Positions 24,980 to 33,992 of a stretch of DNA of 40,348 nt are shown in pieces. The stretch's first letter is position 1, and each line of letters begins with the position of its first letter. Made by a program: the position numbers and the translations under genes. The stretch spans positions 1 through 40,348 of the forward strand of contig CAKZUG010000017.1 in the NCBI GenBank assembly GCA_937920545.1, written 5' to 3'. The DNA is from an uncultured Saccharophagus sp. (lineage in GTDB: Bacteria; Pseudomonadota; Gammaproteobacteria; Pseudomonadales; Cellvibrionaceae). The notes under the pieces were generated by a model. The model had not been told where the DNA came from and ran no database searches. It was given only the letters and a program-made list of their open reading frames with translations.

Positions 24980-25381
24980 ATGGCGATTTCATTTAATAAC
25001 GCACTAGGTATGCAGGAGGCGGTGTTAACCACCCGTGCACACCGTGCAGGTGTATTAGCCAATAATTTGGCTAATGTAAATACGCCTGGTTTTAAAGCGC
25101 GAGACATCGATTTTAAACAAACATTAGATCGAAAAATGGGTGGCGGCAATACGCTCTCGACGTTGTCAACGCACAATGCCCATTTTGGTTTTAACAATGG
25201 CTCGAACATGGGGGCGGAAAGACTTTACCGCGCCTCTATGCAGCCCTCTGTTGATGGTAATACCGTTGACGAGCAAATTGAACATGCCGAATTTATGAAA
25301 AACACCATCGAATTTCAAGCGGCATTTACATTTTTAAACAGCAAATTTAAAAGTTTAACCAAAGCCATTAAAGGGCAATAG
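24980..25381 (+). CDS. flgB: Flagellar proximal rod protein FlgB
   Basis: FlgB is a proximal rod subunit of the basal body, exported by the flagellar secretion system. The 133-residue protein has the rod signature near its N-terminus (RAGVLANNLANVNTPGFKARDIDF) and the C-terminal helix that pairs with it (EQIEHAEFMKNTIEFQAAFTFL). Length is normal. GAGG precedes the ATG. It is the first gene after a strong sigma-54 promoter and leads flgC, flgD and flgE. Confidence 0.97.
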   Translation: MAISFNNALGMQEAVLTTRAHRAGVLANNLANVNTPGFKARDIDFKQTLDRKMGGGNTLSTLSTHNAHFGFNNGSNMGAERLYRASMQPSVDGNTVDEQIEHAEFMKNTIEFQAAFTFLNSKFKSLTKAIKGQ

Positions 25382-25389
25382 GAGCACGT

Positions 25390-25824
25390 ATGAGTATTTC
25401 AGGTATTTTTAATACAGCCGGTACAGGTATGAACGCTCAGAGTGTGCGCCTTAATACAACGGCCAGTAATATTGCTAACGCGCAAACAGCCAGTTCAAGT
25501 AGCGATACGGTTTACCGTGCTAGGTATGCTGTTTTTGCTGCCGCGCAAGAAGATATGCTAAACCCTACGGCGCAACTTAATGGTCAGCAAGTCTCAACGG
25601 GTGTGGAGGTGAAAGGTATTGTTGAAAGCGATGCGCCTTTACAGCGACGTTACGAGCCTAATCACCCACAGGCCGATAACGAAGGATACGTGTTTTACCC
25701 CAATGTGAATGTGGTTGAACAAATGGCGGATATGATTTCAGCATCGCGTTCGTTTCAGATGAATGTCGAAGTCATGAACTCTGCCAAACAAATGGCTCAA
25801 CGCGTTTTATCGTTAGGTCAATAA
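25390..25824 (+). CDS. flgC: Flagellar proximal rod protein FlgC
   Basis: FlgC is a rod subunit that stacks on FlgB. It has 144 residues, with the N-terminal signature GMNAQSVRLNTTASNIANAQTASS and the C-terminal NVNVVEQMADMISASRSFQMNVEVMNSAKQM, ending in helix. Length is normal. GGAG precedes the start. The gene begins 8 bases after flgB, so translation is probably coupled. Confidence 0.97.
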   Translation: MSISGIFNTAGTGMNAQSVRLNTTASNIANAQTASSSSDTVYRARYAVFAAAQEDMLNPTAQLNGQQVSTGVEVKGIVESDAPLQRRYEPNHPQADNEGYVFYPNVNVVEQMADMISASRSFQMNVEVMNSAKQMAQRVLSLGQ

Positions 25825-25867
25825 GTGAAAAAATTACTACAACATAACGGTAAAAAAGGAGCCACTT

Positions 25868-26584
25868 ATGAATGATGTTGCCTCGGCCACCAATACTGTT
25901 TTTAATGATTTATCGATTGCCAAAAAGAACCCCGCACAAGCTCAATCAAATGAGCTAGGGCAGAGCGCTTTTTTAGAATTAATGATCACACAATTAGAAA
26001 ATCAAGATCCGTTAAGTCCACAAGAAAACTCTGAGTTTATTGCGCAACTTGCACAATTTAGCTCGGTAGAAAGTTTGGATAAGTTAAACAATAACTTTGA
26101 TAGTTTCGCCAGTAATTTTGTGGCGAACCAAGCCTTGCAGGCGTCTACTTTAGTTGGGCGATCTGTGACGGTGCCATCGGATACAACCGATTTGATTCCC
26201 GGTGAAGTGGTCAGTGCAAGCGTGGACGTGCCCTCTAGTAGCGGTGAAGTGACACTCAACATTTATAGCGAGTCGGGTACGTTGGTTGATCAAGTTGACC
26301 TTGGCGCTCAACCTGCTGGCGAGTTAGCGCTGCGTTGGGATGGCATACAAGTAGAAGCCAACGGTAATTTACTCGATTGGCAAAGCAGTCAAGAAAACGG
26401 CATGCCAGCGGGCACGTACCGATTTGAAGTGCTCAGCCAGCAAAACGGCGAGGAAATACAATTAGATACGGCACTTAGCGCCAATGTAAACAGCGTGACG
26501 GTGGGTCAAAACGGCACGCTAACCCTGAATTTATCGGGCATAGGCCCAGTAAGCCTAAACGACATTAAACAGTTTAATGAATAG
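25868..26584 (+). CDS. flgD: Flagellar hook cap/assembly protein FlgD
   Basis: FlgD caps the growing hook and is required for FlgE polymerisation. The conserved N-terminal region is at about residues 28-75 (LGQSAFLELMITQLENQD, then NSEFIAQLAQFSSVESLDKL). The C-terminal half holds the tudor-like and fibronectin-like domains of FlgD (GEVTLNIYSESGTLVDQVDLG, LRWDGIQVEANG, MPAGTYRFEV). The ribosome site AAGGAG is strong. Its 238 residues are near normal. Confidence 0.96.
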   Translation: MNDVASATNTVFNDLSIAKKNPAQAQSNELGQSAFLELMITQLENQDPLSPQENSEFIAQLAQFSSVESLDKLNNNFDSFASNFVANQALQASTLVGRSVTVPSDTTDLIPGEVVSASVDVPSSSGEVTLNIYSESGTLVDQVDLGAQPAGELALRWDGIQVEANGNLLDWQSSQENGMPAGTYRFEVLSQQNGEEIQLDTALSANVNSVTVGQNGTLTLNLSGIGPVSLNDIKQFNE

Positions 26585-26600
26585 CCCCGACTTGCGGGCT
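26583..26600 (+). terminator. Small hairpin between flgD and flgE
   Basis: AGCCC and GGGCT pair across an 8-base loop starting at the flgD stop codon. No T run follows immediately, so it is at most an attenuator or mRNA processing site within the operon. Confidence 0.35.
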
Positions 26601-26631
26601 GTCATGATTTTAGACACAGTAGGAGAATAGT

Positions 26632-29052
26632 ATGCCTTTTCAATCTGCTTTAAGTGGTATTCGTGCAGCATCCAGTGACCTTTCTGTAACCGGTAATAAC
26701 ATTGCAAATGCCTCAACCACTGGTTTTAAAGGTTCGCGTGCAGAGTTTGGTGATGTATATGCTACATCGTTAGGTGCAGGCTCCGGTAATATTGGTAGCG
26801 GCGTACAGGTCATGGATGTGTCGCAAAGTTTCTCGCAAGGCAATGTCAGCTTTACAGAAAACGAGTTAGACCTTGCCATTAACGGCAGTGGTTTTTTTGT
26901 TGTTAGCCAAGGAGGCGAAGCATTATATACCCGTGCAGGTAGTTTTGGGTTAGACGCCGACGGCTTTGTGGTTACCAATAGTGATGCACGTTTACAAGGT
27001 TTTCAGGCGGATGAAACAGGCAACCTAGATGGTATACGTGGTGATATCCAAATAGAAACCAGTAACTTATCGCCGCGCCAAACGACGGGTGTTAATTCAT
27101 TACTTAACCTTGATTCAACTGAGCCGGTGTTGCAAACCAGCGGTTTTGAGTTTACAACTGGCGGCCCTGCTATTGGCGCCGCGCAAATAGGCTTACAAGA
27201 CCCATTAACCACCAGTGTACAGGCGTCGCCTTTTACGTTGCCTATTACCGATTTAACCAACAACCCAATTGTGTTTGATTTATCGGTAAGTGGCGCCAGC
27301 GTAGGCAATACAGGCACCGTTACAATCAACTTAAATAACAATAACCTACCAAACAATATTACCGATCAAGCTGGCATATCGGCGTTAGTTGGTGCTATTA
27401 ATACCCAAATTTTTTCGGCAGGTAATGGTTTAGATGCCATTGATGTGGTTGCATCCAGTGCTGTGGATGCAGGCGGCAACCCTATTATTAAATTTGACTC
27501 TATTTACGATGGCGAATTTACCCAAATGGACATTACCGTTGACCCTGCCAATGTCAATGCTAATACCACCGCATTGGGTATTGATGGCGGTATTACGCGC
27601 GTAGATGGTTTGCCCGCTGTATCTAACGGTTACCCTGCGCAATCAATAGATATTACCTCGCCCGAGGGTAGTACGGTCACGCTTACAGCGGGGCTAGGTG
27701 CAACAGCGGCCACCACAGCGTCAGAGCTTAACTCGTTACAAGGCATTGCCGCCACGGCATCCACCAACGCTACAATCAGCAATCTCACCACAGCGGGTAA
27801 TGCCACTGTCACCATTAACGGTGTTGATATGATCGTAAATGATCTTATTGAGCTAGAGCAGCAAATTAACACCTTCACCAATACAATATTGCCTGGCATG
27901 ACGGCTACGCTTGACCCTGCTGGCGGCGGACTCAATATTACGTCGGCCGTGGGTGATGATATACGTGTTTCTATCGAGGGTAATAATACCGATACATTGA
28001 CCATTATTGGTGGTGAAACATCCGCACCGCAAACATTAACCGTGGGTGGTGTGGGGTCTGAAGATGCTTCGGTAAACTCGGTTATTATTGGTGGTGAAAT
28101 TGAATTAGTACTCGAAGAAGATTATACACTATCAGATCCTAGCCCCCAGTTTACGGGTATGTTCCAACAGTTAACGGAAAACGAATTTACGCAAGTTGAT
28201 ATCAACGAATTTGACCCACTCGATCAAGAGACCTACAACAGCGCCACATCGATGACGATTTTTGATAGCTTGGGTAACTCGCATGTTTTAACACAGTACT
28301 TTGTCAAACAACCCTTCGACCCCGCTGACCCCACAACCACGACCAACCACTGGCTTATGTATGTGCAAGTCGATGATCAAGATGTGGGTCGCCCAGACAC
28401 CACCTTGCCGCCGCCCCAAAATATCGAAGCCACACGCGCCAGCTACAACGTGTACTTTAATGAAGACGGCTCGATAAATGACGTGCGCACAGAAGATATC
28501 GTGATTGCTAACTGGACACCCATGGACGAGAACGGCTTGCAAAATGGTGCGCTTGGCCCAGAGCCAAATTTAGCGGCGGGCACTACTGTTATTCCTGACC
28601 CTCCCACAAGTTCTAATTTTGTGGTCGACCTTGAAGGTACGACCCAGTTTGGCTCTGAATTTGCTGTAAACGGTGTGGATCAAGACGGCTTTACCACCGG
28701 TAGGCTGGCAGGGCTAAACATTGCCGATGATGGGGTCATTTTTGCCCGCTTTACCAATGGGCAATCACTTGAATTGGGTCAAGTTGTGCTTGCCGAATTT
28801 TCTAATCAACAAGGTTTACAGCCTGTGGGTGGCACCATGTGGGCAGAAACATTTAGATCTGGTGGGCCTAGTGTGGGTACGCCAGGGTCGGCCTCGTTAG
28901 GAGCGATACAGTCTGGCTCGCTAGAAGAATCCAATGTCGATTTGTCGCAACAATTAGTGAACCTCATTATTGCGCAGCGAAACTTTCAGGCTAGCGCCAA
29001 AACTATTGAAACCGCCGATGCAGTGACACAAACTATTATTAATTTACGTTAA
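26632..29052 (+). CDS. flgE: Flagellar hook protein FlgE (large, 806 aa)
   Basis: FlgE polymerises into the hook. The N-terminal rod/hook signature (SALSGIRAASSDLSVTGNN, then IANASTTGFKGSR) and C-terminal signature (ESNVDLSQQLVNLIIAQRNF, QASAKTIETADAVTQTI) are intact. The FlgE core with ATSMTIFDSLGNSHVLTQYFVK begins near residue 540. Between about residues 165 and 510 lies a large insertion rich in Thr/Asn/Asp. Its second part (about 332-510) begins with NGYPA and resembles a segment of FlgK at about 569-780. Usual FlgE lengths are 400-460 residues, so this one is nearly double. A terminator follows, ending the flgBCDE unit. GTAGGAG is the ribosome site. Confidence 0.96.
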   Translation: MPFQSALSGIRAASSDLSVTGNNIANASTTGFKGSRAEFGDVYATSLGAGSGNIGSGVQVMDVSQSFSQGNVSFTENELDLAINGSGFFVVSQGGEALYTRAGSFGLDADGFVVTNSDARLQGFQADETGNLDGIRGDIQIETSNLSPRQTTGVNSLLNLDSTEPVLQTSGFEFTTGGPAIGAAQIGLQDPLTTSVQASPFTLPITDLTNNPIVFDLSVSGASVGNTGTVTINLNNNNLPNNITDQAGISALVGAINTQIFSAGNGLDAIDVVASSAVDAGGNPIIKFDSIYDGEFTQMDITVDPANVNANTTALGIDGGITRVDGLPAVSNGYPAQSIDITSPEGSTVTLTAGLGATAATTASELNSLQGIAATASTNATISNLTTAGNATVTINGVDMIVNDLIELEQQINTFTNTILPGMTATLDPAGGGLNITSAVGDDIRVSIEGNNTDTLTIIGGETSAPQTLTVGGVGSEDASVNSVIIGGEIELVLEEDYTLSDPSPQFTGMFQQLTENEFTQVDINEFDPLDQETYNSATSMTIFDSLGNSHVLTQYFVKQPFDPADPTTTTNHWLMYVQVDDQDVGRPDTTLPPPQNIEATRASYNVYFNEDGSINDVRTEDIVIANWTPMDENGLQNGALGPEPNLAAGTTVIPDPPTSSNFVVDLEGTTQFGSEFAVNGVDQDGFTTGRLAGLNIADDGVIFARFTNGQSLELGQVVLAEFSNQQGLQPVGGTMWAETFRSGGPSVGTPGSASLGAIQSGSLEESNVDLSQQLVNLIIAQRNFQASAKTIETADAVTQTIINLR

Positions 29053-29077
29053 TTTTTATAGGTACATATAATAAAAG

Positions 29078-29105
29078 TGCTTAAATACCGATTTTAAGCA
29101 TTTTT
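29078..29105 (+). terminator. Intrinsic terminator after flgE
   Basis: TGCTTAAA pairs with TTTAAGCA across a 7-base loop, followed by TTTTTG. The T run merges with a fragment of element 1. It marks the end of flgBCDE. Confidence 0.8.
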
Positions 29106-29119
29106 GTGTCTTGTTAATA
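29103..29119 (-). repeat. Element-1 outer-flank fragment
   Basis: TTTGTGTCTTGTTAATA is identical to the outer flank of copy A at 60-76. No arm or interior follows, so this is a scar or end-only remnant. Confidence 0.6.
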
Positions 29120-29177
29120 TGTATGTTCATAAATAAATGTCTAACGCAGTGTTCAGCTGCATCGCTTTTGATTCTAC

Positions 29178-29209
29178 GTCACGCAGAGACGCTACGAGGT
29201 TAATCAGAG
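29178..29209 (+). repeat. Element-2 right-end fragment
   Basis: GTCACGCAGAGACGCTACGAGG and the following TTAATCAGAG match the right end of the element at 14933-15256 with one difference. The terminal GCTCCCTAG is missing and no left end is present. It lies between flgE and the flgF promoter. Confidence 0.75.
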
Positions 29210-29362
29210 AAATGATATAAAAAGCCACAAAAAAAGTGACATAAAAAGCCCTGTATCAGGCATGTTTAAAGCTTTACATTCAACCGTGTTTTACTGTTCC
29301 ATGAAAACCAAACACACATCAAACCGTCCTCTTTTTCATAGCCATTTATAAAACCCGTCGAT

Positions 29363-29378
29363 TGGCATCCATCTTGCA
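29363..29378 (+). promoter_or_regulatory. Sigma-54 promoter of flgFGHIJKL
   Basis: TGGCATCCATCTTGCA matches the TGGCAY-N5-TTGCA consensus with exact GG-N10-GC spacing. It lies 50 bases before the flgF ATG and downstream of the flgE terminator, so flgF starts a new operon. Confidence 0.93.
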
Positions 29379-29427
29379 AAAACTTACATAACTCACTTTT
29401 TATGCAGTTTTTTTGACGGAGCGGATC

Positions 29428-30180
29428 ATGGATAAAGCACTCTATATTGCAATGGCAGGCGCGAAACATAATATGTTATCGCAAACCGCCCACGCCAATA
29501 ATTTAGCCAATGTGAATACCGACGGTTTTAAAGCCGACTTTGCCCAAGCGCGCAGCATGCCTGTTTACTACGGCGATGGCTCGCCGACTCGTGCCTATGC
29601 GTTAACCGAAAACCCCGGTACCGATTTCTCGCAAGGCGCATTAGTCGAAACAGGCCGCAACCTCGATGTTGCCATTAACAATCAAGGGTTTATTGCCGTA
29701 CAAGGCAATGATGGAACGGAAGCGTATTCACGAGCCGGTTCGATGAATGTTGATAGCGTGGGTATTTTGCGTACCAGCAATGGTCTGCCTGTTTTAGGCA
29801 ACGGCGGTTTTATCACGATTCCGCCCCATGAAAAAGTCGAAATTGGTTTAGACGGCACCATCAGCATTATTCCTGCGGGGCAGGCTGTTGATCAGGTGGC
29901 CGTGATTGACCGCATTAAATTGGTTAACCCCGACACCGATCTCCTTAAAAAAAATGAAGACGGCTTACACCGTTTTGCCGATCCTAATGGCCCCCAAATT
30001 GCCGAGGCCGATGCCAATGTGCGTGTGACCCCAGGTTTTGTCGAAGCCAGTAACGTTAATGCCGTAGGCGAGATGATTAGCATGTTAGAGCTGTCTAGGC
30101 AGTACGAAATGCAAGTGAAGTTGATGCAAAGCGCGAAACAAAACTCAGAAGCATCCGCCAAACTTTTACAGATGAATTAA
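29428..30180 (+). CDS. flgF: Flagellar rod protein FlgF
   Basis: FlgF is a rod subunit. The 250-residue product starts MDKALYIAMAGAKHNMLSQ and continues with AHANNLANVNTDGFKADF, and has the C-terminal NVNAVGEMISMLELSRQYEM, all typical. The ATG at 29428 is chosen because GGAG lies seven bases upstream and the N-terminus then matches FlgF proteins. A TTG at 29413 would extend it by five residues but would place this site inside the gene. First gene of the sigma-54-driven flgF to flgL run. Confidence 0.96.
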   Translation: MDKALYIAMAGAKHNMLSQTAHANNLANVNTDGFKADFAQARSMPVYYGDGSPTRAYALTENPGTDFSQGALVETGRNLDVAINNQGFIAVQGNDGTEAYSRAGSMNVDSVGILRTSNGLPVLGNGGFITIPPHEKVEIGLDGTISIIPAGQAVDQVAVIDRIKLVNPDTDLLKKNEDGLHRFADPNGPQIAEADANVRVTPGFVEASNVNAVGEMISMLELSRQYEMQVKLMQSAKQNSEASAKLLQMN

Positions 30181-30197
30181 CGCAGAAAACGAGCTAT

Positions 30198-30231
30198 TAA
30201 AAAGATCGAACTAATAAAAAGATCGAACTAA
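30198..30231. repeat. 17-bp perfect tandem duplication between flgF and flgG
   Basis: TAAAAAGATCGAACTAA occurs twice in direct succession, followed by a degenerate partial third unit (TGAACTAACG). It lies in the 96-base gap inside the operon. Confidence 0.9.
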
Positions 30232-30276
30232 CTCAGTAAATGAACTAACGCAGCAATACCACTCAAGAGGTGATTT

Positions 30277-31062
30277 ATGCACGCAGCACTATATGTGAGT
30301 AAAACAGGGTTGGCCGCGCAAGATACACGGTTAACCACCATTTCAAACAACTTGGCGAATGCCTCAACGGTGGGGTTTAAACGTGATCGTGCCGTGTTTG
30401 AAGATTTATTGTATCAAATACAGCGCCAACCCGGCGGTCAAGCCACAGAAGAAACCGAGCTACCTTCGGGCCTACAATTGGGTACGGGTGTGCGCGTTGT
30501 GGGTACGCAAAAACAATTTACTGCAGGCAGTTTGCAAATTACGGATCAGCCTTTAGATGTCGCCATTGATGGGCGTGGATTTTTTCCGATTGTACAGCCC
30601 GATGGTACAACAGCTTACACCCGCGATGGTCAATTTCATTTGAGTAACGACGGCACCATTGTCAATGCCAGCGGCTTAACCCTCGACCCCAATATTACCG
30701 TACCCGAAAACGCTAATAGCATCACTATTGGTGTTGATGGTGTGGTGAGTGCGCAGATACGTGGCGATGCGGCTCCCGTTAATATTGGCAATATTCAAAT
30801 AGTCGATTTTGTTAACCCTGCGGGTCTACAAGCTGTGGGCGGTAACTTATTTGTCGAGACAGGCTCCAGCGGTGATCCTGTACAAGGCGTACCGGGCTTG
30901 GCTGGCTTAGGTTCGCTTAAACAAGGTATGTTGGAAAACTCCAATGTGGATATTGTAGAAGAAATGGTCAACATGATTACCACACAACGCGCGTATGAGA
31001 TGAACTCAAAAGTGGTGTCTACTTCGGATCAAATGCTGCAATTTATTACACAAAATATTTAA
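30277..31062 (+). CDS. flgG: Flagellar distal rod protein FlgG
   Basis: FlgG forms the distal rod. It has the signature LTTISNNLANASTVGFKRDR near the N-terminus, the central LPSGLQLGTGVRVVGTQKQF and DVAIDGRGFFPI, and the C-terminal LENSNVDIVEEMVNMITTQR. At 261 residues it has the standard size and is one of the best conserved proteins in the window. AAGAGG is the ribosome site. Confidence 0.98.
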   Translation: MHAALYVSKTGLAAQDTRLTTISNNLANASTVGFKRDRAVFEDLLYQIQRQPGGQATEETELPSGLQLGTGVRVVGTQKQFTAGSLQITDQPLDVAIDGRGFFPIVQPDGTTAYTRDGQFHLSNDGTIVNASGLTLDPNITVPENANSITIGVDGVVSAQIRGDAAPVNIGNIQIVDFVNPAGLQAVGGNLFVETGSSGDPVQGVPGLAGLGSLKQGMLENSNVDIVEEMVNMITTQRAYEMNSKVVSTSDQMLQFITQNI

Positions 31063-31091
31063 TATTTTTTAAGAATCTGTTGGGGCAAGCC

Positions 31092-31787
31092 ATGAAAATA
31101 AACATACACAAGCACGCTAAACCTTACACAACACTGTGTATGTTTATGACGCTAACGGGTTGCGTTGTGCAGCAGCCTGCTAGACCTAACGACCCTTATT
31201 ATGCGCCTGCGCTCGTCACAAATGACGCAACTATCACACCAGTTAATGGCTCGTTATATAGCCCGAATAACCACATGAATTTGTTTGGGGATATAAAAGC
31301 ACTACGTGTTGGTGACATTGTTACGGTGATATTAAATGAGCAAACATCATCGAGTAAATCCGCCGCCAGCGGTGTAACCAAAGAAAGTGAAATTACCAGT
31401 AATGCTGGCACGCTTTTAAATACTATTCCCAGTTTTAAAGGGCTGGGGTTAGGTAACGATATTACCCAAGAGCGCGAATTTACGGGTGAATCTGAAGCTG
31501 ACCAAAGTAATCAATTAAACGGCAGTATTTCGGTGACTGTTGTGGGGCAATACCCCAACGGCAATTTATCCATTCGGGGTGAAAAATGGATGACTTTAAA
31601 CCGAGGCGATGAATATATTCGCATTAGCGGTATTGTACGCCCCGCCGATATCGACCCCGATAACACCATTATGTCAACCAAAATAGCCAACGCCCGCATT
31701 ACGTATTCGGGTGAAGGCGAATTGGCTAACGCACAAAAAATGGGTTGGTTGTCACGCTTTTTTATTAACCCTATTTGGCCATTTTAA
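31092..31787 (+). CDS. flgH: Flagellar L-ring lipoprotein FlgH
   Basis: FlgH forms the L ring around the rod in the outer membrane. The ATG at 31092 gives a 231-residue lipoprotein with lipobox LTGC (C24), then the family motifs [20 protein letters not shown] and [10 protein letters not shown], and [33 protein letters not shown] at 31080 would add four residues and is less likely because GGGG sits before the ATG. flgI follows after 10 bases. Confidence 0.97.
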   Translation: MKINIHKHAKPYTTLCMFMTLTGCVVQQPARPNDPYYAPALVTNDATITPVNGSLYSPNNHMNLFGDIKALRVGDIVTVILNEQTSSSKSAASGVTKESEITSNAGTLLNTIPSFKGLGLGNDITQEREFTGESEADQSNQLNGSISVTVVGQYPNGNLSIRGEKWMTLNRGDEYIRISGIVRPADIDPDNTIMSTKIANARITYSGEGELANAQKMGWLSRFFINPIWPF

Positions 31788-31797
31788 AGGAATTATC

Positions 31798-32910
31798 ATG
31801 CGAATCTCTTATCTATTGCTTACCTTTATTCTGGGATTTTTTACCTGTTCGGTTGCGTCTGTGAACGCCGAGCGTATTAAAGATATTGCATCTTTAAAAG
31901 GCGTGCGCGCTAACCAACTAGTCGGGTATGGTTTGGTGGTGGGGCTAGACGGCTCAGGCGATCAAACCGCGCAAACACCTTTTACGACACAGTCTTTTCA
32001 GGCCATGCTAAAACAGTTTGGTATTACGGTTCCGCCAGGTGCAAATTTTCAACTTAAAAATGTGGCTGCGGTTGCCGTACATGCCGAGATCCCCGCATTT
32101 GCTAAGCCTGGACAAAAAATTGATATTACCGCCTCGTCTATAGCTAACGCAAAAAGCCTACGTGGTGGCGCATTATTGATGACGCCTTTAAAAGGAGTCG
32201 ATGGTCAAGTCTATGCCATGGCACAGGGTAACCTGATTGTGGGTGGCTTTGGCGCAGAAGGGCGCGATGGCTCAAAAGTTACGGTGAATATACCAAGCGT
32301 GGGGCGTATTCCTAATGGCGCATTTGTTGAGCGAGCGGTAGCCGCAAATTTTGGCGCAGAAAGCGAAATAGTCTTTAACTTACACACCGCCGATTTCACC
32401 ACATCTAAACGTTTAGCCGACAGCATTAATACGTTAATGGGGCCGGGTGTTGCTAAGCCTATGGACGCCGCATCGGTCACGGTGCTTGCGCCTAAAAATC
32501 CGGCACACCGTGTTGAATTTATTGCCTTGTTAGAAAACCTACAAGTCGACCCCGGCGAGGGCAGTGCAAAAATTATTATTAATTCTCGTACGGGTACCAT
32601 TGTTGTGGGCGATCATGTGCGTGTTAAACCCGTTGCCGTTACGCACGGTTCATTAACCGTCACCATCAAAGAAGACGTCACCATTAGCCAGCCTAACGCG
32701 TTAGGCGAGGGCGAAACCGTGGTTGTGCCCAATAGCCAAGTAGAAGTAACCGAAGAATCTGGCCCTATGTTTAACTTTAGCCCCGGCCCCACGCTTAACG
32801 ATATTGTGCGTGCGGTTAACGAGGTGGGTGCGGCCCCGGGTGATCTAATGGCCATTTTAGAGGCCCTAAAACAAGCCGGCGCACTCAAAGCCGAAATAGT
32901 GGTGATATAA
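31798..32910 (+). CDS. flgI: Flagellar P-ring protein FlgI
   Basis: FlgI assembles the P ring in the periplasm. Using the ATG at 31798 (AAAGGA seven bases upstream), the protein has 370 residues with a cleavable signal peptide ending near VNA, before [17 protein letters not shown]. The conserved [35 protein letters not shown] and [13 protein letters not shown]-type sequence (here [16 protein letters not shown]) are present. An open frame extends 29 codons upstream but overlaps flgH and lacks a signal-peptide logic. It ends directly at the flgJ start. Confidence 0.97.
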   Translation: MRISYLLLTFILGFFTCSVASVNAERIKDIASLKGVRANQLVGYGLVVGLDGSGDQTAQTPFTTQSFQAMLKQFGITVPPGANFQLKNVAAVAVHAEIPAFAKPGQKIDITASSIANAKSLRGGALLMTPLKGVDGQVYAMAQGNLIVGGFGAEGRDGSKVTVNIPSVGRIPNGAFVERAVAANFGAESEIVFNLHTADFTTSKRLADSINTLMGPGVAKPMDAASVTVLAPKNPAHRVEFIALLENLQVDPGEGSAKIIINSRTGTIVVGDHVRVKPVAVTHGSLTVTIKEDVTISQPNALGEGETVVVPNSQVEVTEESGPMFNFSPGPTLNDIVRAVNEVGAAPGDLMAILEALKQAGALKAEIVVI

Positions 32911-33987
32911 ATGACAACGCCTTTAATTAGCTCTTCACAGGCTGCATTAGCACCGTTATCGTCTAGCTCGGCAGGTATTAAGCGCGACGATATTTACACC
33001 GATTTAAACGCATTAGAATCGTTAAAACATAACGACGATAAGCAAGCCTCACTTAAAAAAGTGGCGCAGCAATTTGAATCGATATTTGTGAATCAAATGA
33101 TAAAAAGCATGCGCGAAGCCAATGCTGTTTTTGAACAAGACAGCCCCTTTAACAGCCAAGAATCGCAATTTTACCGCGACATGTACGACAAACAGCTGGC
33201 GCTGACGCTATCAACAGGTAAAGGTTTAGGGATTGCTGATGCGATGTACAAACAGTTATCGGGCCGTGTAGGTGGTACGCCTGTTGAGGGTAGCAACGAG
33301 AGCGGCGACGCTAAAAGCGCAAGCGCTGCGTCTATGCCCGTGCCGCTTCGCTCTCATGCGCCCAGCCAATCGTCTGCCCTGACTCCATCAAACTCAGCAC
33401 CATCAAGTGAAGCACCATCAAAAAATGCTATTTTATCTGAAAATACAAACGATAAAAAAATGCCATCGGGGCATATTGCTATGGCAAAAACCCCTAATGA
33501 ATTTATTGATACATTACTGCCTAGTGTAAAAAAAGTCGCCTCGGCTGTAGGGTTAGACCCACTCGTACTTATTGCGCAATCGGCATTAGAAACCGGTTGG
33601 GGCAGTAAAGTGTTAGCCGATCAAAACGGTAACAGCTCCAATAACGTGTTTAATATTAAGGCGCATAAAACATGGGATGGCGATGTGGTCTCTCAAAATA
33701 GCCTGGAGTACAAACAAGGCCGTTTTGTTAATGAGAAATCCGATTTCAGACAATACGACTCCATCGAAAAAAGCGTGCAGGATTACATGGGTTTTATACA
33801 AGATAATCCACGTTACAAAAAAGCCTTAGAGGTTGCGTCATCGGCTACCGATTATATTCAAGAAATCGCCAGCGCAGGTTACGCTACCGACCCAGACTAC
33901 GCCGATAAAATAATAGACGTATTAAAAAGTGTTGAACGTTATATCAATAACGACACGTCACCTAGCACGACATTAACGGCGAGGTAA
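32911..33987 (+). CDS. flgJ: Flagellar rod-cap and peptidoglycan hydrolase FlgJ
   Basis: FlgJ promotes rod assembly and opens peptidoglycan for the rod. The N-terminal rod-binding domain (about residues 40-115) includes FESIFVNQMIKSMREAN and YDKQLALTLSTGKGLGIAD. A Ser/Pro/Ala-rich linker of about 70 residues leads to a glucosaminidase-type domain with catalytic E227 in AQSALETGWG, then NVFNIKAHKTWDG and FRQYDSIEKSVQDYMGFI. It is the two-domain form typical of gammaproteobacteria. Its ATG follows the flgI stop codon without gap, so it is translationally coupled. Confidence 0.96.
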   Translation: MTTPLISSSQAALAPLSSSSAGIKRDDIYTDLNALESLKHNDDKQASLKKVAQQFESIFVNQMIKSMREANAVFEQDSPFNSQESQFYRDMYDKQLALTLSTGKGLGIADAMYKQLSGRVGGTPVEGSNESGDAKSASAASMPVPLRSHAPSQSSALTPSNSAPSSEAPSKNAILSENTNDKKMPSGHIAMAKTPNEFIDTLLPSVKKVASAVGLDPLVLIAQSALETGWGSKVLADQNGNSSNNVFNIKAHKTWDGDVVSQNSLEYKQGRFVNEKSDFRQYDSIEKSVQDYMGFIQDNPRYKKALEVASSATDYIQEIASAGYATDPDYADKIIDVLKSVERYINNDTSPSTTLTAR

Positions 33988-33992
33988 ACAGC

